The notes beneath the pieces were generated by a model. The model did not search any database and was not told the DNA's origin. It saw only the letters and a program-made list of their open reading frames with translations. A stretch of 64,000 nucleotides of DNA, taken from NCBI RefSeq assembly GCF_019207085.1, contig NZ_JAATOM010000004.1, forward strand, positions 62,001 to 126,000, written 5' to 3'. Source of the DNA: Variovorax sp. dw_308 (GTDB lineage Bacteria > Pseudomonadota > Gammaproteobacteria > Burkholderiales > Burkholderiaceae_C). This document shows positions 57,097 through 64,000 of the stretch, one piece after another. The stretch's first letter is position 1. Each line of letters starts with the position of its first letter. The position numbers and the translations under genes were made by a program.

Positions 57097-57403
57097 AGCG
57101 CTGTTCCTGTCGTTGTCCTTCATTGCCGGCGCGGTGCTCGGGGCAATCTTCTTTGGCGGCCTGTGCTGGACGGTCTACCGCGCCACCACGGCGAGGCAGC
57201 CCGGCCTGTGGATTTTCACCAGCCTGCTTCTGCGCATGGCCCTGACCTTGACGGGCTTCTATGTCGCCGGGGCGGGCCATTGGGAACGGCTGCTGGCGTG
57301 CCTGCTCGGCTTCGTGATCGCACGTGGCATGGTGACCTGGCTCGCACAGCCCGCGTCATCGCCACGCCGGCGCCTGGACCCTGGAGGCTCCCATGCGCCT
57401 TAG
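57089..57403 (+). CDS. atpR: N-type ATPase membrane subunit AtpR
   Basis: A 104-residue protein with three predicted helices, found only in N-ATPase operons. FGGLCWTVYRAT and LLLRMALTLTGFYVA are conserved-looking segments; the arginine in the second helix is a candidate partner for a c-ring acid. It overlaps atpB by 11 bases. Confidence 0.85.
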   Translation: MREALFLSLSFIAGAVLGAIFFGGLCWTVYRATTARQPGLWIFTSLLLRMALTLTGFYVAGAGHWERLLACLLGFVIARGMVTWLAQPASSPRRRLDPGGSHAP

Positions 57404-58127
57404 CCCGGACCAATGGATCTTCTGGCAACACGGATTCGTCAAGCTCAACGCAACCATCGTCTTCACGTGGGCGCTGATGCTGGTGCTGGTCGCAGGGTCC
57501 GCGCTCGTCACGCGCAGGCTCGGCAGCGGGCGGCAGCTCTCGCGCTGGCAATGCCTGCTCGAGATCGTCGTGACAGGCATCGCCGGACAGATCAGGGAGG
57601 TCGGCTTGAGCGAGCCTGGCAAGTACCTCGCATTCATCGGCACGCTGTTCGTCTTCGTCGCGGCCTCGGCCCTGTGCACCGTGCTGCCCGGCTTCGAGTC
57701 GCCCACCAGTTCGTTGTCGACCACCGCCGCCCTGGCGCTGTGCGTGTTCGTGGCGGTGCCTTTCTTCGGCATCGCGAGCCAGGGCCTGCGCGGCTACCTC
57801 AGGTCGTACCTGGAGCCCACCATCCTGATGCTGCCCTTCAACATCATCGGCGAGGCATCGCGCACGCTGGCGCTCGCCGTGCGTCTGTTCGGCAACATGA
57901 TGAGCGGCGCGATGATCGCCGGCATCCTGCTGACGATCACGCCCTTTCTCTTTCCGGTCGTCATGACCTTGCTGGGCCTGCTCACCGGCATGGTGCAGGC
58001 CTACATCTTCAGCATCCTGGCGGCGGTCTACATCGCCGCCGCCACGCGCGTTGCCACGCCCAAGTCGGTCGAGCAACCCGCCGCGCCAACCACCCCACCA
58101 CCCGAGGCCCGCCCATGGACAGCCTGA
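57393..58127 (+). CDS. atpB: N-type ATPase subunit a
   Basis: A 244-residue membrane subunit holding the half-channels. The essential arginine lies in ALAVRLFGNMMSGAM. FVAASALCTVLPGF and SLSTTAALALCVF resemble other N-ATPase a subunits. It overlaps atpE by 13 bases. Confidence 0.94.
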   Translation: MRLSPDQWIFWQHGFVKLNATIVFTWALMLVLVAGSALVTRRLGSGRQLSRWQCLLEIVVTGIAGQIREVGLSEPGKYLAFIGTLFVFVAASALCTVLPGFESPTSSLSTTAALALCVFVAVPFFGIASQGLRGYLRSYLEPTILMLPFNIIGEASRTLALAVRLFGNMMSGAMIAGILLTITPFLFPVVMTLLGLLTGMVQAYIFSILAAVYIAAATRVATPKSVEQPAAPTTPPPEARPWTA

Positions 58128-58405
58128 CCCTGATTGCCATCGCATCGATCGTCATCGCCGGCCTCACCACCGGATTCGGCACCATGGGCCCCGCACTGGC
58201 CGAGGGCAGGGCGGTGGCGACGGCGTTGACGGCGCTGGCGCAACAGCCCGACGCCGCAGCCACCATCACGCGCACCCTGTTCGTCGGCCTGGCGATGATC
58301 GAGTCGACGGCCATCTATTGCTTCGTGGTGTCGATGATCCTGATCTTCGCCAACCCGTTCTGGAATGCCGCCGTGACGGCCGCGGCCCACGTCGCCGGGA
58401 AGTAA
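58115..58405 (+). CDS. atpE: N-type ATPase subunit c
   Basis: A 96-residue hairpin subunit that forms the rotor ring. Helix 2 carries the ion-binding glutamate E63, followed by S64 and T65 (AMIESTAIYCF). Helix 1 carries a second acid, E30, in GPALAEGRA. The polar loop is AQQPDAA. Na+-type c subunits use a Gln/Glu-Ser-Thr set, whereas a Burkholderia N-ATPase ring has been reported as proton-specific, so the coupling ion is left open. Confidence 0.94.
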   Translation: MDSLTLIAIASIVIAGLTTGFGTMGPALAEGRAVATALTALAQQPDAAATITRTLFVGLAMIESTAIYCFVVSMILIFANPFWNAAVTAAAHVAGK

Positions 58406-58408
58406 GCC

Positions 58409-59215
58409 ATGCTGATCGACTGGTTCACCGTCGGTGCGCAGGCGCTGAACTTCCTCGTCCTCGTCTGGCTGATGAAGCGCTTTCTCTACAAGCCGGTACA
58501 GGACGCCATCGCCGCTCGCGAAAAGCGCATTGCCGACGAACTCGCGGATGCAGACGCGAGGAAGGCCGAGGCGATCAAGGAACGCCAGGCTTTCCAGCGC
58601 AAGAACGCCGACTTCGATCGCGACCGCGCCGCGCTGTTTGCCACTGCGACGAGCGACGCCAACGCGGACCGCCAGCGGCTGGACGATGTGGCACGTGGCG
58701 CGGCGGAGGCGCTGGCGGTCAAGCGCCAGGAGACACTGGCCGGCGACGCACAGAGGCTGAACGAATCGGTGCGCGACCGCACGGTGCAGGAAGTGTTGGC
58801 CATTGCGCGCCGCACGCTCGCAGACCTGGCCTCGGCGAGCCTTGAAGCCAGCGCCTGCGACGTGTTCACACAGCGCCTGCGGGCGCTGGACGGCAACGCC
58901 AGGGAAGGGCTCGACGCGGCACTGAAATCCGGCAATGGCCCTGCGCTCGTCCGCAGTGCGTTCGCGCTGCCACAGCCGCAACGCGATGCCGTCCAGCATG
59001 CGATCAACGAGACCTTTTCAATGGATGCCCCATTGCAGTTCGAAGTTGCCCCGGAGCTCGTGGGCGGCATCGAACTCAGCACGCAGGGGTACAAGTTCGC
59101 GTGGAGCATCTCCGACTACCTCGGTTCGTTGGACCGGGGCGTGAGCGAACTGCTGAAGGCGCGGGCCGCACCCGCCTCAACCCCGTCATCGAGCCCTGCG
59201 CCGAGCACTGCATGA
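58409..59215 (+). CDS. atpF: N-type ATPase subunit b (long form)
   Basis: A 268-residue peripheral-stalk subunit: an N-terminal membrane helix (about 6-24), a long charged coiled coil ([13 protein letters not shown] onward) and a globular C-terminal part. It is much longer than the E. coli b subunit (156 residues), and the operon has no delta gene, so the C-terminal part probably takes over delta's role, as in other N-ATPases. It overlaps atpA by four bases. Confidence 0.92.
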   Translation: MLIDWFTVGAQALNFLVLVWLMKRFLYKPVQDAIAAREKRIADELADADARKAEAIKERQAFQRKNADFDRDRAALFATATSDANADRQRLDDVARGAAEALAVKRQETLAGDAQRLNESVRDRTVQEVLAIARRTLADLASASLEASACDVFTQRLRALDGNAREGLDAALKSGNGPALVRSAFALPQPQRDAVQHAINETFSMDAPLQFEVAPELVGGIELSTQGYKFAWSISDYLGSLDRGVSELLKARAAPASTPSSSPAPSTA

Positions 59216-60779
59216 ACGCACCCACTGCCACGTTGCAGCAGACCTTCGACACCGCCTTCGAACTGCTGGCCCAGGCGCGCGATGCATTGGTGCCGCGCCT
59301 CGTGCCGCGCGAGGTCGGCACGGTCGTTTCCGTCGACACCGGCGTGGCCCATGTCAGCGGGTTGCCCGGCGTCGGCTATGCGGAAGTGATCCGCTTTCCC
59401 GGCGATGTGTCGGGCATTGCCTTCAACGTCGACGACACCGAAATCGGCGTGGTGCTGTTGGGCGACCATGCCCATCTGCATGCGGGCGACGAGGTCCAGC
59501 GCACGGGCCGGGTGATGGATGTCGCGGTCGGCGAAAGCCTGCTCGGCCGCGTGATCGATCCGCTGGGTCGCCCGCTCGACGGACAGGATGTGCCGACCGG
59601 CACCACCCGCTTGGCCATAGAGCGCCCGGCACCGGCGATCATGGACCGCGAGAGCGTCAACGTGCCGCTGCAGACCGGCCTGAAGGTGGTGGACGCGTTG
59701 ATCCCGATCGGACGCGGCCAGCGCGAACTCATCCTCGGCGACCGGCAGACCGGAAAGACCTCGATGGCGATCGACACCATCATCAACCAGCGGGGCCAGG
59801 ATGTCGTGTGCATCTATTGCGCGATCTGCCAGCGCGCGTCGGCAGTGGCCCGCGTCGTGGCCGTGCTGCGCGCCCAGGGCGCGATGGACTACACCGTGGT
59901 GGTCGTGGCCGAGGGCAACGACCCGCCGGGGCTGGCGTATGCCGCACCGTACGCCGCGACCAGCATCGCCGAGCACTTCATGGAAGCCGGGCGCGACGTG
60001 CTCATCGTCTACGACGACCTCACCCAGCATGCGCGCTCGTACCGCGAGTTGTCGCTGCTGCTGGAACGCCCGCCCGGACGCGAGGCCTTCCCCGGCGACA
60101 TCTTCTACATCCACTCGCGGCTGCTGGAGCGTGCCACCCATCTGCGCAAGGAACTGGGCGGCGGGTCGCTCACGGCGCTGCCCATCATCGAAACCGAGGC
60201 GGAGGACATCTCGGCCTACATCCCGACCAACCTCATCTCCATCACGGACGGCCAGATCTACCTGTCGCCGACCCTGTTCGAACTCGGCGTGCTGCCTGCG
60301 GTCGACGTCGGCAAGTCGGTGTCGCGTGTAGGCGGCCAGGCGCAGCGCGCGGCTTTCCGGGCGGTGACAGGCGATCTCAAGCTGGGCTACGCGCAGTTCG
60401 AGGAACTCGAGTCTTCGCGCGGTTCGGCGCCAGGCTGGACGACGACACGCAGCAGGCCATCGTGCATGGACAACGCATCCGCGCGTGCCTGCAGCAGGCG
60501 GAGTTGTCGCCGGTGCCCGTGCCGGCGCAGATCGCGATCCTGATGGCGCTGAAGTCGCGCCTCTTCGAGCCTGTGACGCTGGATCGCATGACGCAAGCCC
60601 AGCGCGCGGTGCAGGAGGCTGCTGCGGGGATGCCCGTCGACCTGGCTACCCGGCTTGTCAGCGCCGACAAGCTGCGCGAAGAAGACCAGGTGGCGATCAT
60701 CGAACTGGCCCGCAAGGCCATCGTGCCTTTCCTGCCGCATGCCGAGGCGAGCAAGACTGCGCCGACGGAAGCGCCCTGA
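59212..60779 (+). pseudogene. atpA: N-type ATPase subunit alpha, interrupted by a one-base frameshift
   Basis: Residues 1 to about 401 read as a normal alpha subunit (Walker [27 protein letters not shown]). After [10 protein letters not shown] the frame is lost, and the reading frame from the ATG ends at 60543 after about 43 unrelated residues. The expected continuation ([15 protein letters not shown] to the C-terminus) lies in the -1 frame and ends at 60779, overlapping the atpG start. A missing T in the TT at 60414-60415 (TCTTCG for TCTTTCG) explains it. Corrected length is about 522 residues. It could be a real mutation or a sequencing error. Confidence 0.88.
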
Positions 60780-61702
60780 TGGCCGACACGTCCGCAAGCC
60801 TGCGGCGCAAGATCGCCAGCGCTGGCGACCTGCAATCGGTCGTTCGCGCGATGAAGTCGCAGGCGGCCGCGAGCGTGGGCCAGTACGAGCGGTCCGTGGC
60901 TGCGCTCGGCGACTATGCCCGCACGGTGGAACTCGGACTGGGCGCGTGCTTTCGCAGTAGCGCGCCGCTCGATGGCGCGCCGCCATCGCACGGACAGGCC
61001 GGCCGCGCCATCCGCGCCGTGATCTTCGGTTCCGACCAGGGCCTGGTCGGACGCTTCAATGACGTGGTGCTCGACCATGCACGCGCCACGCTGGCCGCGT
61101 TGCCTGCAACGGCGCAGGTCTGGGCGGTGGGCGACCGAATCAGTTCCGGGCTCGCGGACCGCCGCACGCTGGCGGCGGGTGTCTTCGCCGTACCGCGATC
61201 GGTGCAGGCGATCACGGCATTGGTCGGGCAGGTCATGGTGAAGGTCGTCGGGCAAGACGAGGCGCATGAAGCGCCCGGTGCACGCGCGTCACTCTACCTG
61301 TTCAACAACCGCCCGGTCTCGGGTTCGGCGTACGAGCCAGTGAGCCAGCGCCTGTTGCCACTCGACGAGAGCTGGCGACGAAAGCTCGCCGATCAGCCCT
61401 GGCCGACCGGCATGCTGCCCGAGGTGCTGGGTGAGGTGCCGCGTGAGGTGCCGGGCGAAGGCGCCATGACGCTGCGTGCGCTGATCCGCGAGTACCTGTT
61501 CGTCTCGATCTTCCGGGCCGCCGCGGAGTCGCTCGCAAGTGAAAACGCGAGTCGCCTGGCGGCAATGGACCGCGCCGACCACAACATCGAAAAAATGCTG
61601 CGCACACTCGGCGGCAGCTTTCATCGCCTGCGGCAGAGCAGCATCGACGATGAGCTGTCCGACGTGGTTGCGGGATTCAAGGCGCTGGGCGCCGGGCGAT
61701 GA
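60779..61702 (+). CDS. atpG: N-type ATPase subunit gamma
   Basis: A 307-residue central-stalk subunit. The N-terminal SLRRKIASAGDLQSVVRAMK helix, the FGSDQGLVGRFN segment and the C-terminal SENASRLAAMDRADHNIE helix match the family. The start overlaps the atpA stop by one base. It is the last gene of the N-ATPase operon. Confidence 0.92.
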   Translation: MADTSASLRRKIASAGDLQSVVRAMKSQAAASVGQYERSVAALGDYARTVELGLGACFRSSAPLDGAPPSHGQAGRAIRAVIFGSDQGLVGRFNDVVLDHARATLAALPATAQVWAVGDRISSGLADRRTLAAGVFAVPRSVQAITALVGQVMVKVVGQDEAHEAPGARASLYLFNNRPVSGSAYEPVSQRLLPLDESWRRKLADQPWPTGMLPEVLGEVPREVPGEGAMTLRALIREYLFVSIFRAAAESLASENASRLAAMDRADHNIEKMLRTLGGSFHRLRQSSIDDELSDVVAGFKALGAGR

Positions 61703-61872
61703 TTGGCGCCTGGTGCGGGAACCGCTTGCGATGTGCGGTGTCGCACGGACATGAGCCCGGGATTCCGCGATGCTTTCAGGTGACAGTCTGTCGGCGCTGG
61801 TAGAGGATGCTTCGGCGCCCGCCCATCACACTGAGCGGTCCTCGATGCCGGCGACTGTCCCCCTCTCCGCGC
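61703..61872. other. intergenic region after atpG
   Basis: Convergent 3' ends of the N-ATPase operon and the small minus-strand gene. No clear terminator, RNA gene or additional coding sequence is visible. Confidence 0.5.
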
Positions 61873-62103
61873 TCAGCGCTCGCCGGACCGGGCCTTCGCG
61901 GCCACGTGGCCGCTGGGCGTTACCCGCATCACGATGGCATTGCCGGTATAGGACTGGCTGCCGCGAACCTGGTGCGTCGGCGGCAGATCGGCTTCGACCA
62001 GGCCCGCCGTTCGAAGTATCTCCAGCTTGCCGATCTCGCTGTCGTCAACGATCCTGGCTGGAAGCCTTGCGCAGCGGAGGCGCTCAAGAAGAACGTAGGG
62101 CAT
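61873..62103 (-). CDS. small hypothetical protein
   Basis: A 76-residue frame starting MPYVLLERLRCARLPARIV and ending in a basic tail. It has no membrane segment or recognised domain. Reasons to believe it: the composition is balanced rather than Arg/Pro/Ala-skewed, it contains VVD-type acidic and QVRGSQSYTG segments, and it lies 21 bases after the GNAT gene on the same strand. I do not recognise the family. Confidence 0.55.
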   Translation of the reverse strand: MPYVLLERLRCARLPARIVDDSEIGKLEILRTAGLVEADLPPTHQVRGSQSYTGNAIVMRVTPSGHVAAKARSGER

Positions 62104-62124
62104 CGCCGGTTTCCTCAGGTCGGA

Positions 62125-62736
62125 TCATGCGGCGCTGGCTGCCGCCGGCTGAAGCGCAGGCTTTCGCAAGTCGACGGTGTACAAGACCTGCGTGATGTCA
62201 TCCGGGTCGCGCTTGTGGTCGAGCTGCAGGTGTGCCGCGAACTTGCGCATCAGGTTGTTGTCTTCGAGGTCGCTCGAATGCATCTGCTCGATGCCGAGTT
62301 TTTTCGCGGCCACGATGAGGTACTTCATCAACAGCGTGCCGAGTCCCTTGTTTTGCCACGCGTCGCTGACGGTCACGGCAAACTCGCATTCCTTGCCTCC
62401 CGCCTGCGCGCTGAATCGCGCAACGCCCACTTCGATCTCCTTCGCGTTCTCCTCGATCACCGCGACGTACGCCATGTCCGTCGACGGGTCGATCGTCGTC
62501 AACTTTTGAAGCAGCGCATCGCCCGGTGAGTTCAAGGTCTCCAGAAAGCGGAATCGCCGCGACGCGGGCGACAGGGCCTCGATGAACTTGCGCTCCATCT
62601 CGACATCGTCCTTGTGGATCGGCCGAATCAACACCCTGTCGCCGCCGCGCAGCATTTCGTGCCGGCCGCCATTCAATCCTTCGTTGCCGGCCGCGGAATC
62701 GTTGTTGGCCGCCGCGTCCTTCGATGCGCTGATCAT
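62125..62736 (-). CDS. GNAT-family N-acetyltransferase
   Basis: A 203-residue protein with an N-terminal Ala/Asn-rich leader of about 30 residues and one GNAT domain. The acetyl-CoA loop is QNKGLGTLLMKYLI. The substrate is unknown; related domains occur in stress-linked protein acetyltransferases. The start at 62736 (MISASKDAAANN) has AAAGGAAAC upstream; a frame to 62865 has no support. Confidence 0.88.
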   Translation of the reverse strand: MISASKDAAANNDSAAGNEGLNGGRHEMLRGGDRVLIRPIHKDDVEMERKFIEALSPASRRFRFLETLNSPGDALLQKLTTIDPSTDMAYVAVIEENAKEIEVGVARFSAQAGGKECEFAVTVSDAWQNKGLGTLLMKYLIVAAKKLGIEQMHSSDLEDNNLMRKFAAHLQLDHKRDPDDITQVLYTVDLRKPALQPAAASAA

Positions 62737-62941
62737 GTTGTTTCCTTTGAGATTGCGAGATGGCGCCGCAGTGCCTTCGCGCGCCTGACACGAAGCGCCA
62801 CGAACACCGCGCAGCGTCAACGTCGCGCGAGGTGTCTCCCGGTGGGACGTGTCAAGGTTCGTCATGGCAATGGGCCCGTGTCTGGATCCACAAAGCTTGC
62901 GCCGATAGCGCAGTTCAGTCTGTGCGGTGACGTACCGATGC

Positions 62942-63769
62942 TCAATGCGAAACCAATGCGCATCGATTCGGGCTCACCAGCAGATCACTCGTGACACCAC
63001 CCAGCGCCCATTCCCGCAAGCGACTGTGGCCGTATGCACCCGCAACAATCAAGTCGATGTCGATGTCCTGACCCAAGGCATAAAGCGCTTCGGCATCGTC
63101 ACCGGTCGATGGTGATGCGATGCACTTCGCAGTAACGCCATGCCGCTGCAGCCAGGCGGCGACATCCGCGAGGCGGATTCGACACGCGGCTTGATCGGCG
63201 TGCGTGCAAATCTCGACCAGGCTCACGTGCGCGGCTTTCTGTAGCAGCGGGATCGCATCGACGATGGCCCGGCGCGCCTCGCGCGTGTCCTTCCATCCGA
63301 TCATCACGCGATCGAGGTCGACCTTGTCGGTGGCGGCCGGCACCAGCAGCACGGGTCGTCCGGCCCGCATGATGAGATCGTTGGTGTTGAGGCAGCGGGC
63401 AGCATCGAGCATGCGGTTCGTGTCGACGGTGGTCAGGATGAGATCGGCGCTGCGCGCTTCGCCTGCGACGTAGTCGGCCAACAGGTCAAAGGGCATCGAG
63501 CAGCGCCACTCGGGCGGTTCCGGCATGCCCTGCAGTGCGCTTCGAAAACCTGCCTCGACATCCTTCAGCAGCCTGGCGGTTTGCGCCCGGCTCTCCTCAT
63601 ACATTTCTTGCGGAACAATTCCGTCGCCGTACGCCATCTCCAGAGGCTGTTGGGCTGCGATGCCGATCACGTTGGCGCCATGGCTTTCTGCGAGATGACG
63701 GGCCATCTTCAGCACGCCGCTGTTCAACTGCCCGATCTGCAGGTGCACCATCAATGTTGCGTAGGTCAC
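62942..63769 (-). CDS. universal stress protein, tandem UspA domains
   Basis: A 275-residue protein with two USP domains (about 1-145 and 150-275). The second ends with the nucleotide-binding pattern GAYGHSRLREWALGG (G-x2-G-x9-G). The start is GTG at 63769, with AAAGGAC eight bases upstream. Such proteins accumulate under stress or low oxygen. It fits the neighbouring phosphoketolase, N-ATPase and GNAT genes as a stress-related group (inference). Confidence 0.9.
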   Translation of the reverse strand: MTYATLMVHLQIGQLNSGVLKMARHLAESHGANVIGIAAQQPLEMAYGDGIVPQEMYEESRAQTARLLKDVEAGFRSALQGMPEPPEWRCSMPFDLLADYVAGEARSADLILTTVDTNRMLDAARCLNTNDLIMRAGRPVLLVPAATDKVDLDRVMIGWKDTREARRAIVDAIPLLQKAAHVSLVEICTHADQAACRIRLADVAAWLQRHGVTAKCIASPSTGDDAEALYALGQDIDIDLIVAGAYGHSRLREWALGGVTSDLLVSPNRCALVSH

Positions 63770-63799
63770 GATAGTCCTTTGGCCTCAATGTGCGAGCAC

Positions 63800-64000
63800 T
63801 TATGCAGTGGCCTGCGCGATCGACCCGGCAAGAACAGATCTCACCTTTGATTGATCTTCCGCGCCGCCATGGACCAGAAGAACGTACTTGTCGACCTTGA
63901 CGGCAGTTTCGTACTTGATGACCTGATCCTTGGGCACACCGACTTGCGTCAGCGCCGCGCCCAGCGCAGAAAGGCTGCCAACCAGGACGGCGCCTTCCAG
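63800..64000 (-). CDS. C-terminal fragment of a general-stress-type protein (DUF1269-like)
   Basis: The last 66 codons of a gene that enters from the right edge, ending at TAA 63800-63802. It reads LEGAVLVGSLSALGAALTQV and continues with VPKDQVIKYETAVKVDKYVL, then VHGGAED. The Gly/Ala-rich hydrophobic part followed by a ferredoxin-like strand pattern resembles the C-terminus of DUF1269/general stress proteins. It is upstream of the universal stress gene on the same strand. The assignment is from a partial sequence. Confidence 0.7.
   Translation of the reverse strand: MEGAVLVGSLSALGAALTQVGVPKDQVIKYETAVKVDKYVLLVHGGAEDQSKVRSVLAGSIAQATA

Noticed and set aside
60405-60430. Programmed -1 frameshift in atpA
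   Set aside because: There is no X-XXY-YYZ slippery heptamer at the break. A missing T is simpler.
61770-62529. Plus-strand frames after atpG
   Set aside because: They are Arg/Pro/Ala-rich, overlap the GNAT and small hypothetical genes on the other strand, and have no domain.

Overview
The window is high-GC chromosomal DNA from a betaproteobacterium, most likely a Comamonadaceae member (Variovorax/Acidovorax/Polaromonas type). This is inferred from gene order and protein style: rpsO-pnp-quinone oxidoreductase-tpiA-secG-tRNA-Leu-nuoA to nuoN-DUF2818-Nudix-DUF1178 is a housekeeping order I associate with that family. No phage, IS transposase or CRISPR array is visible.

Region 1 (1-9.8 kb, minus strand) is an assimilatory nitrate/nitrite operon. 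In transcription order it holds nrtA, nrtB, nrtD (nitrate ABC importer), a single-domain globin, a tandem-GAF protein, nirB, nirD and the start of the assimilatory nitrate reductase, which is cut by the window edge. Directly upstream lies a nasR-type gene (NIT domain plus RNA-binding ANTAR domain). The 314 bases between nasR and nrtA hold an NtrC-like site, a consensus sigma-54 promoter, two stem-loops with the A1/G4 hexaloops bound by ANTAR proteins, and a long intrinsic terminator. That is a readable transcription-antitermination switch: nitrogen limitation starts the transcript, and nitrate or nitrite lets it read through. Palindromic repeats sit between nirD and nasA, and one pair lies in frame inside nrtB.

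Region 2 (9.8-20.2 kb) holds tsaD, an esterase, a small heat-shock protein, a lone amino-acid-type binding protein, an aminotransferase, rpsO, pnp, a PIG3-type quinone oxidoreductase, tpiA and secG. Region 3 (20.2-36.1 kb) is tRNA-Leu(GAG) followed by the complete 14-gene nuo operon (complex I), then DUF2818, Nudix and DUF1178 genes. Region 4 (36.2-43.1 kb) has an ABC exporter divergent from a marR-OMF-emrA-emrB efflux operon. The marR promoter has a palindrome between its -35 and -10 and appears to give a leaderless mRNA. Region 5 (43.3-50.1 kb) is a branched-chain-amino-acid-type ABC importer (livG, livF, two tandem paralogous binding proteins, livH, livM) translationally coupled to an SMP-30/gluconolactonase gene.

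Region 6 (50.1-64 kb) has minus-strand genes for a secreted lipocalin-like hydrolase, a cysteine-synthase-fold enzyme and a phosphoketolase. They are divergent from an alternative N-type ATPase operon (atpD-C-Q-R-B-E-F-A-G) in which atpA carries a single-base frameshift. A small hypothetical protein, a GNAT acetyltransferase, a universal stress protein and a partial stress-type protein follow on the minus strand. The strongest item for follow-up is the nas leader; the atpA frameshift, the repeats inside nrtB and the leaderless starts come next.
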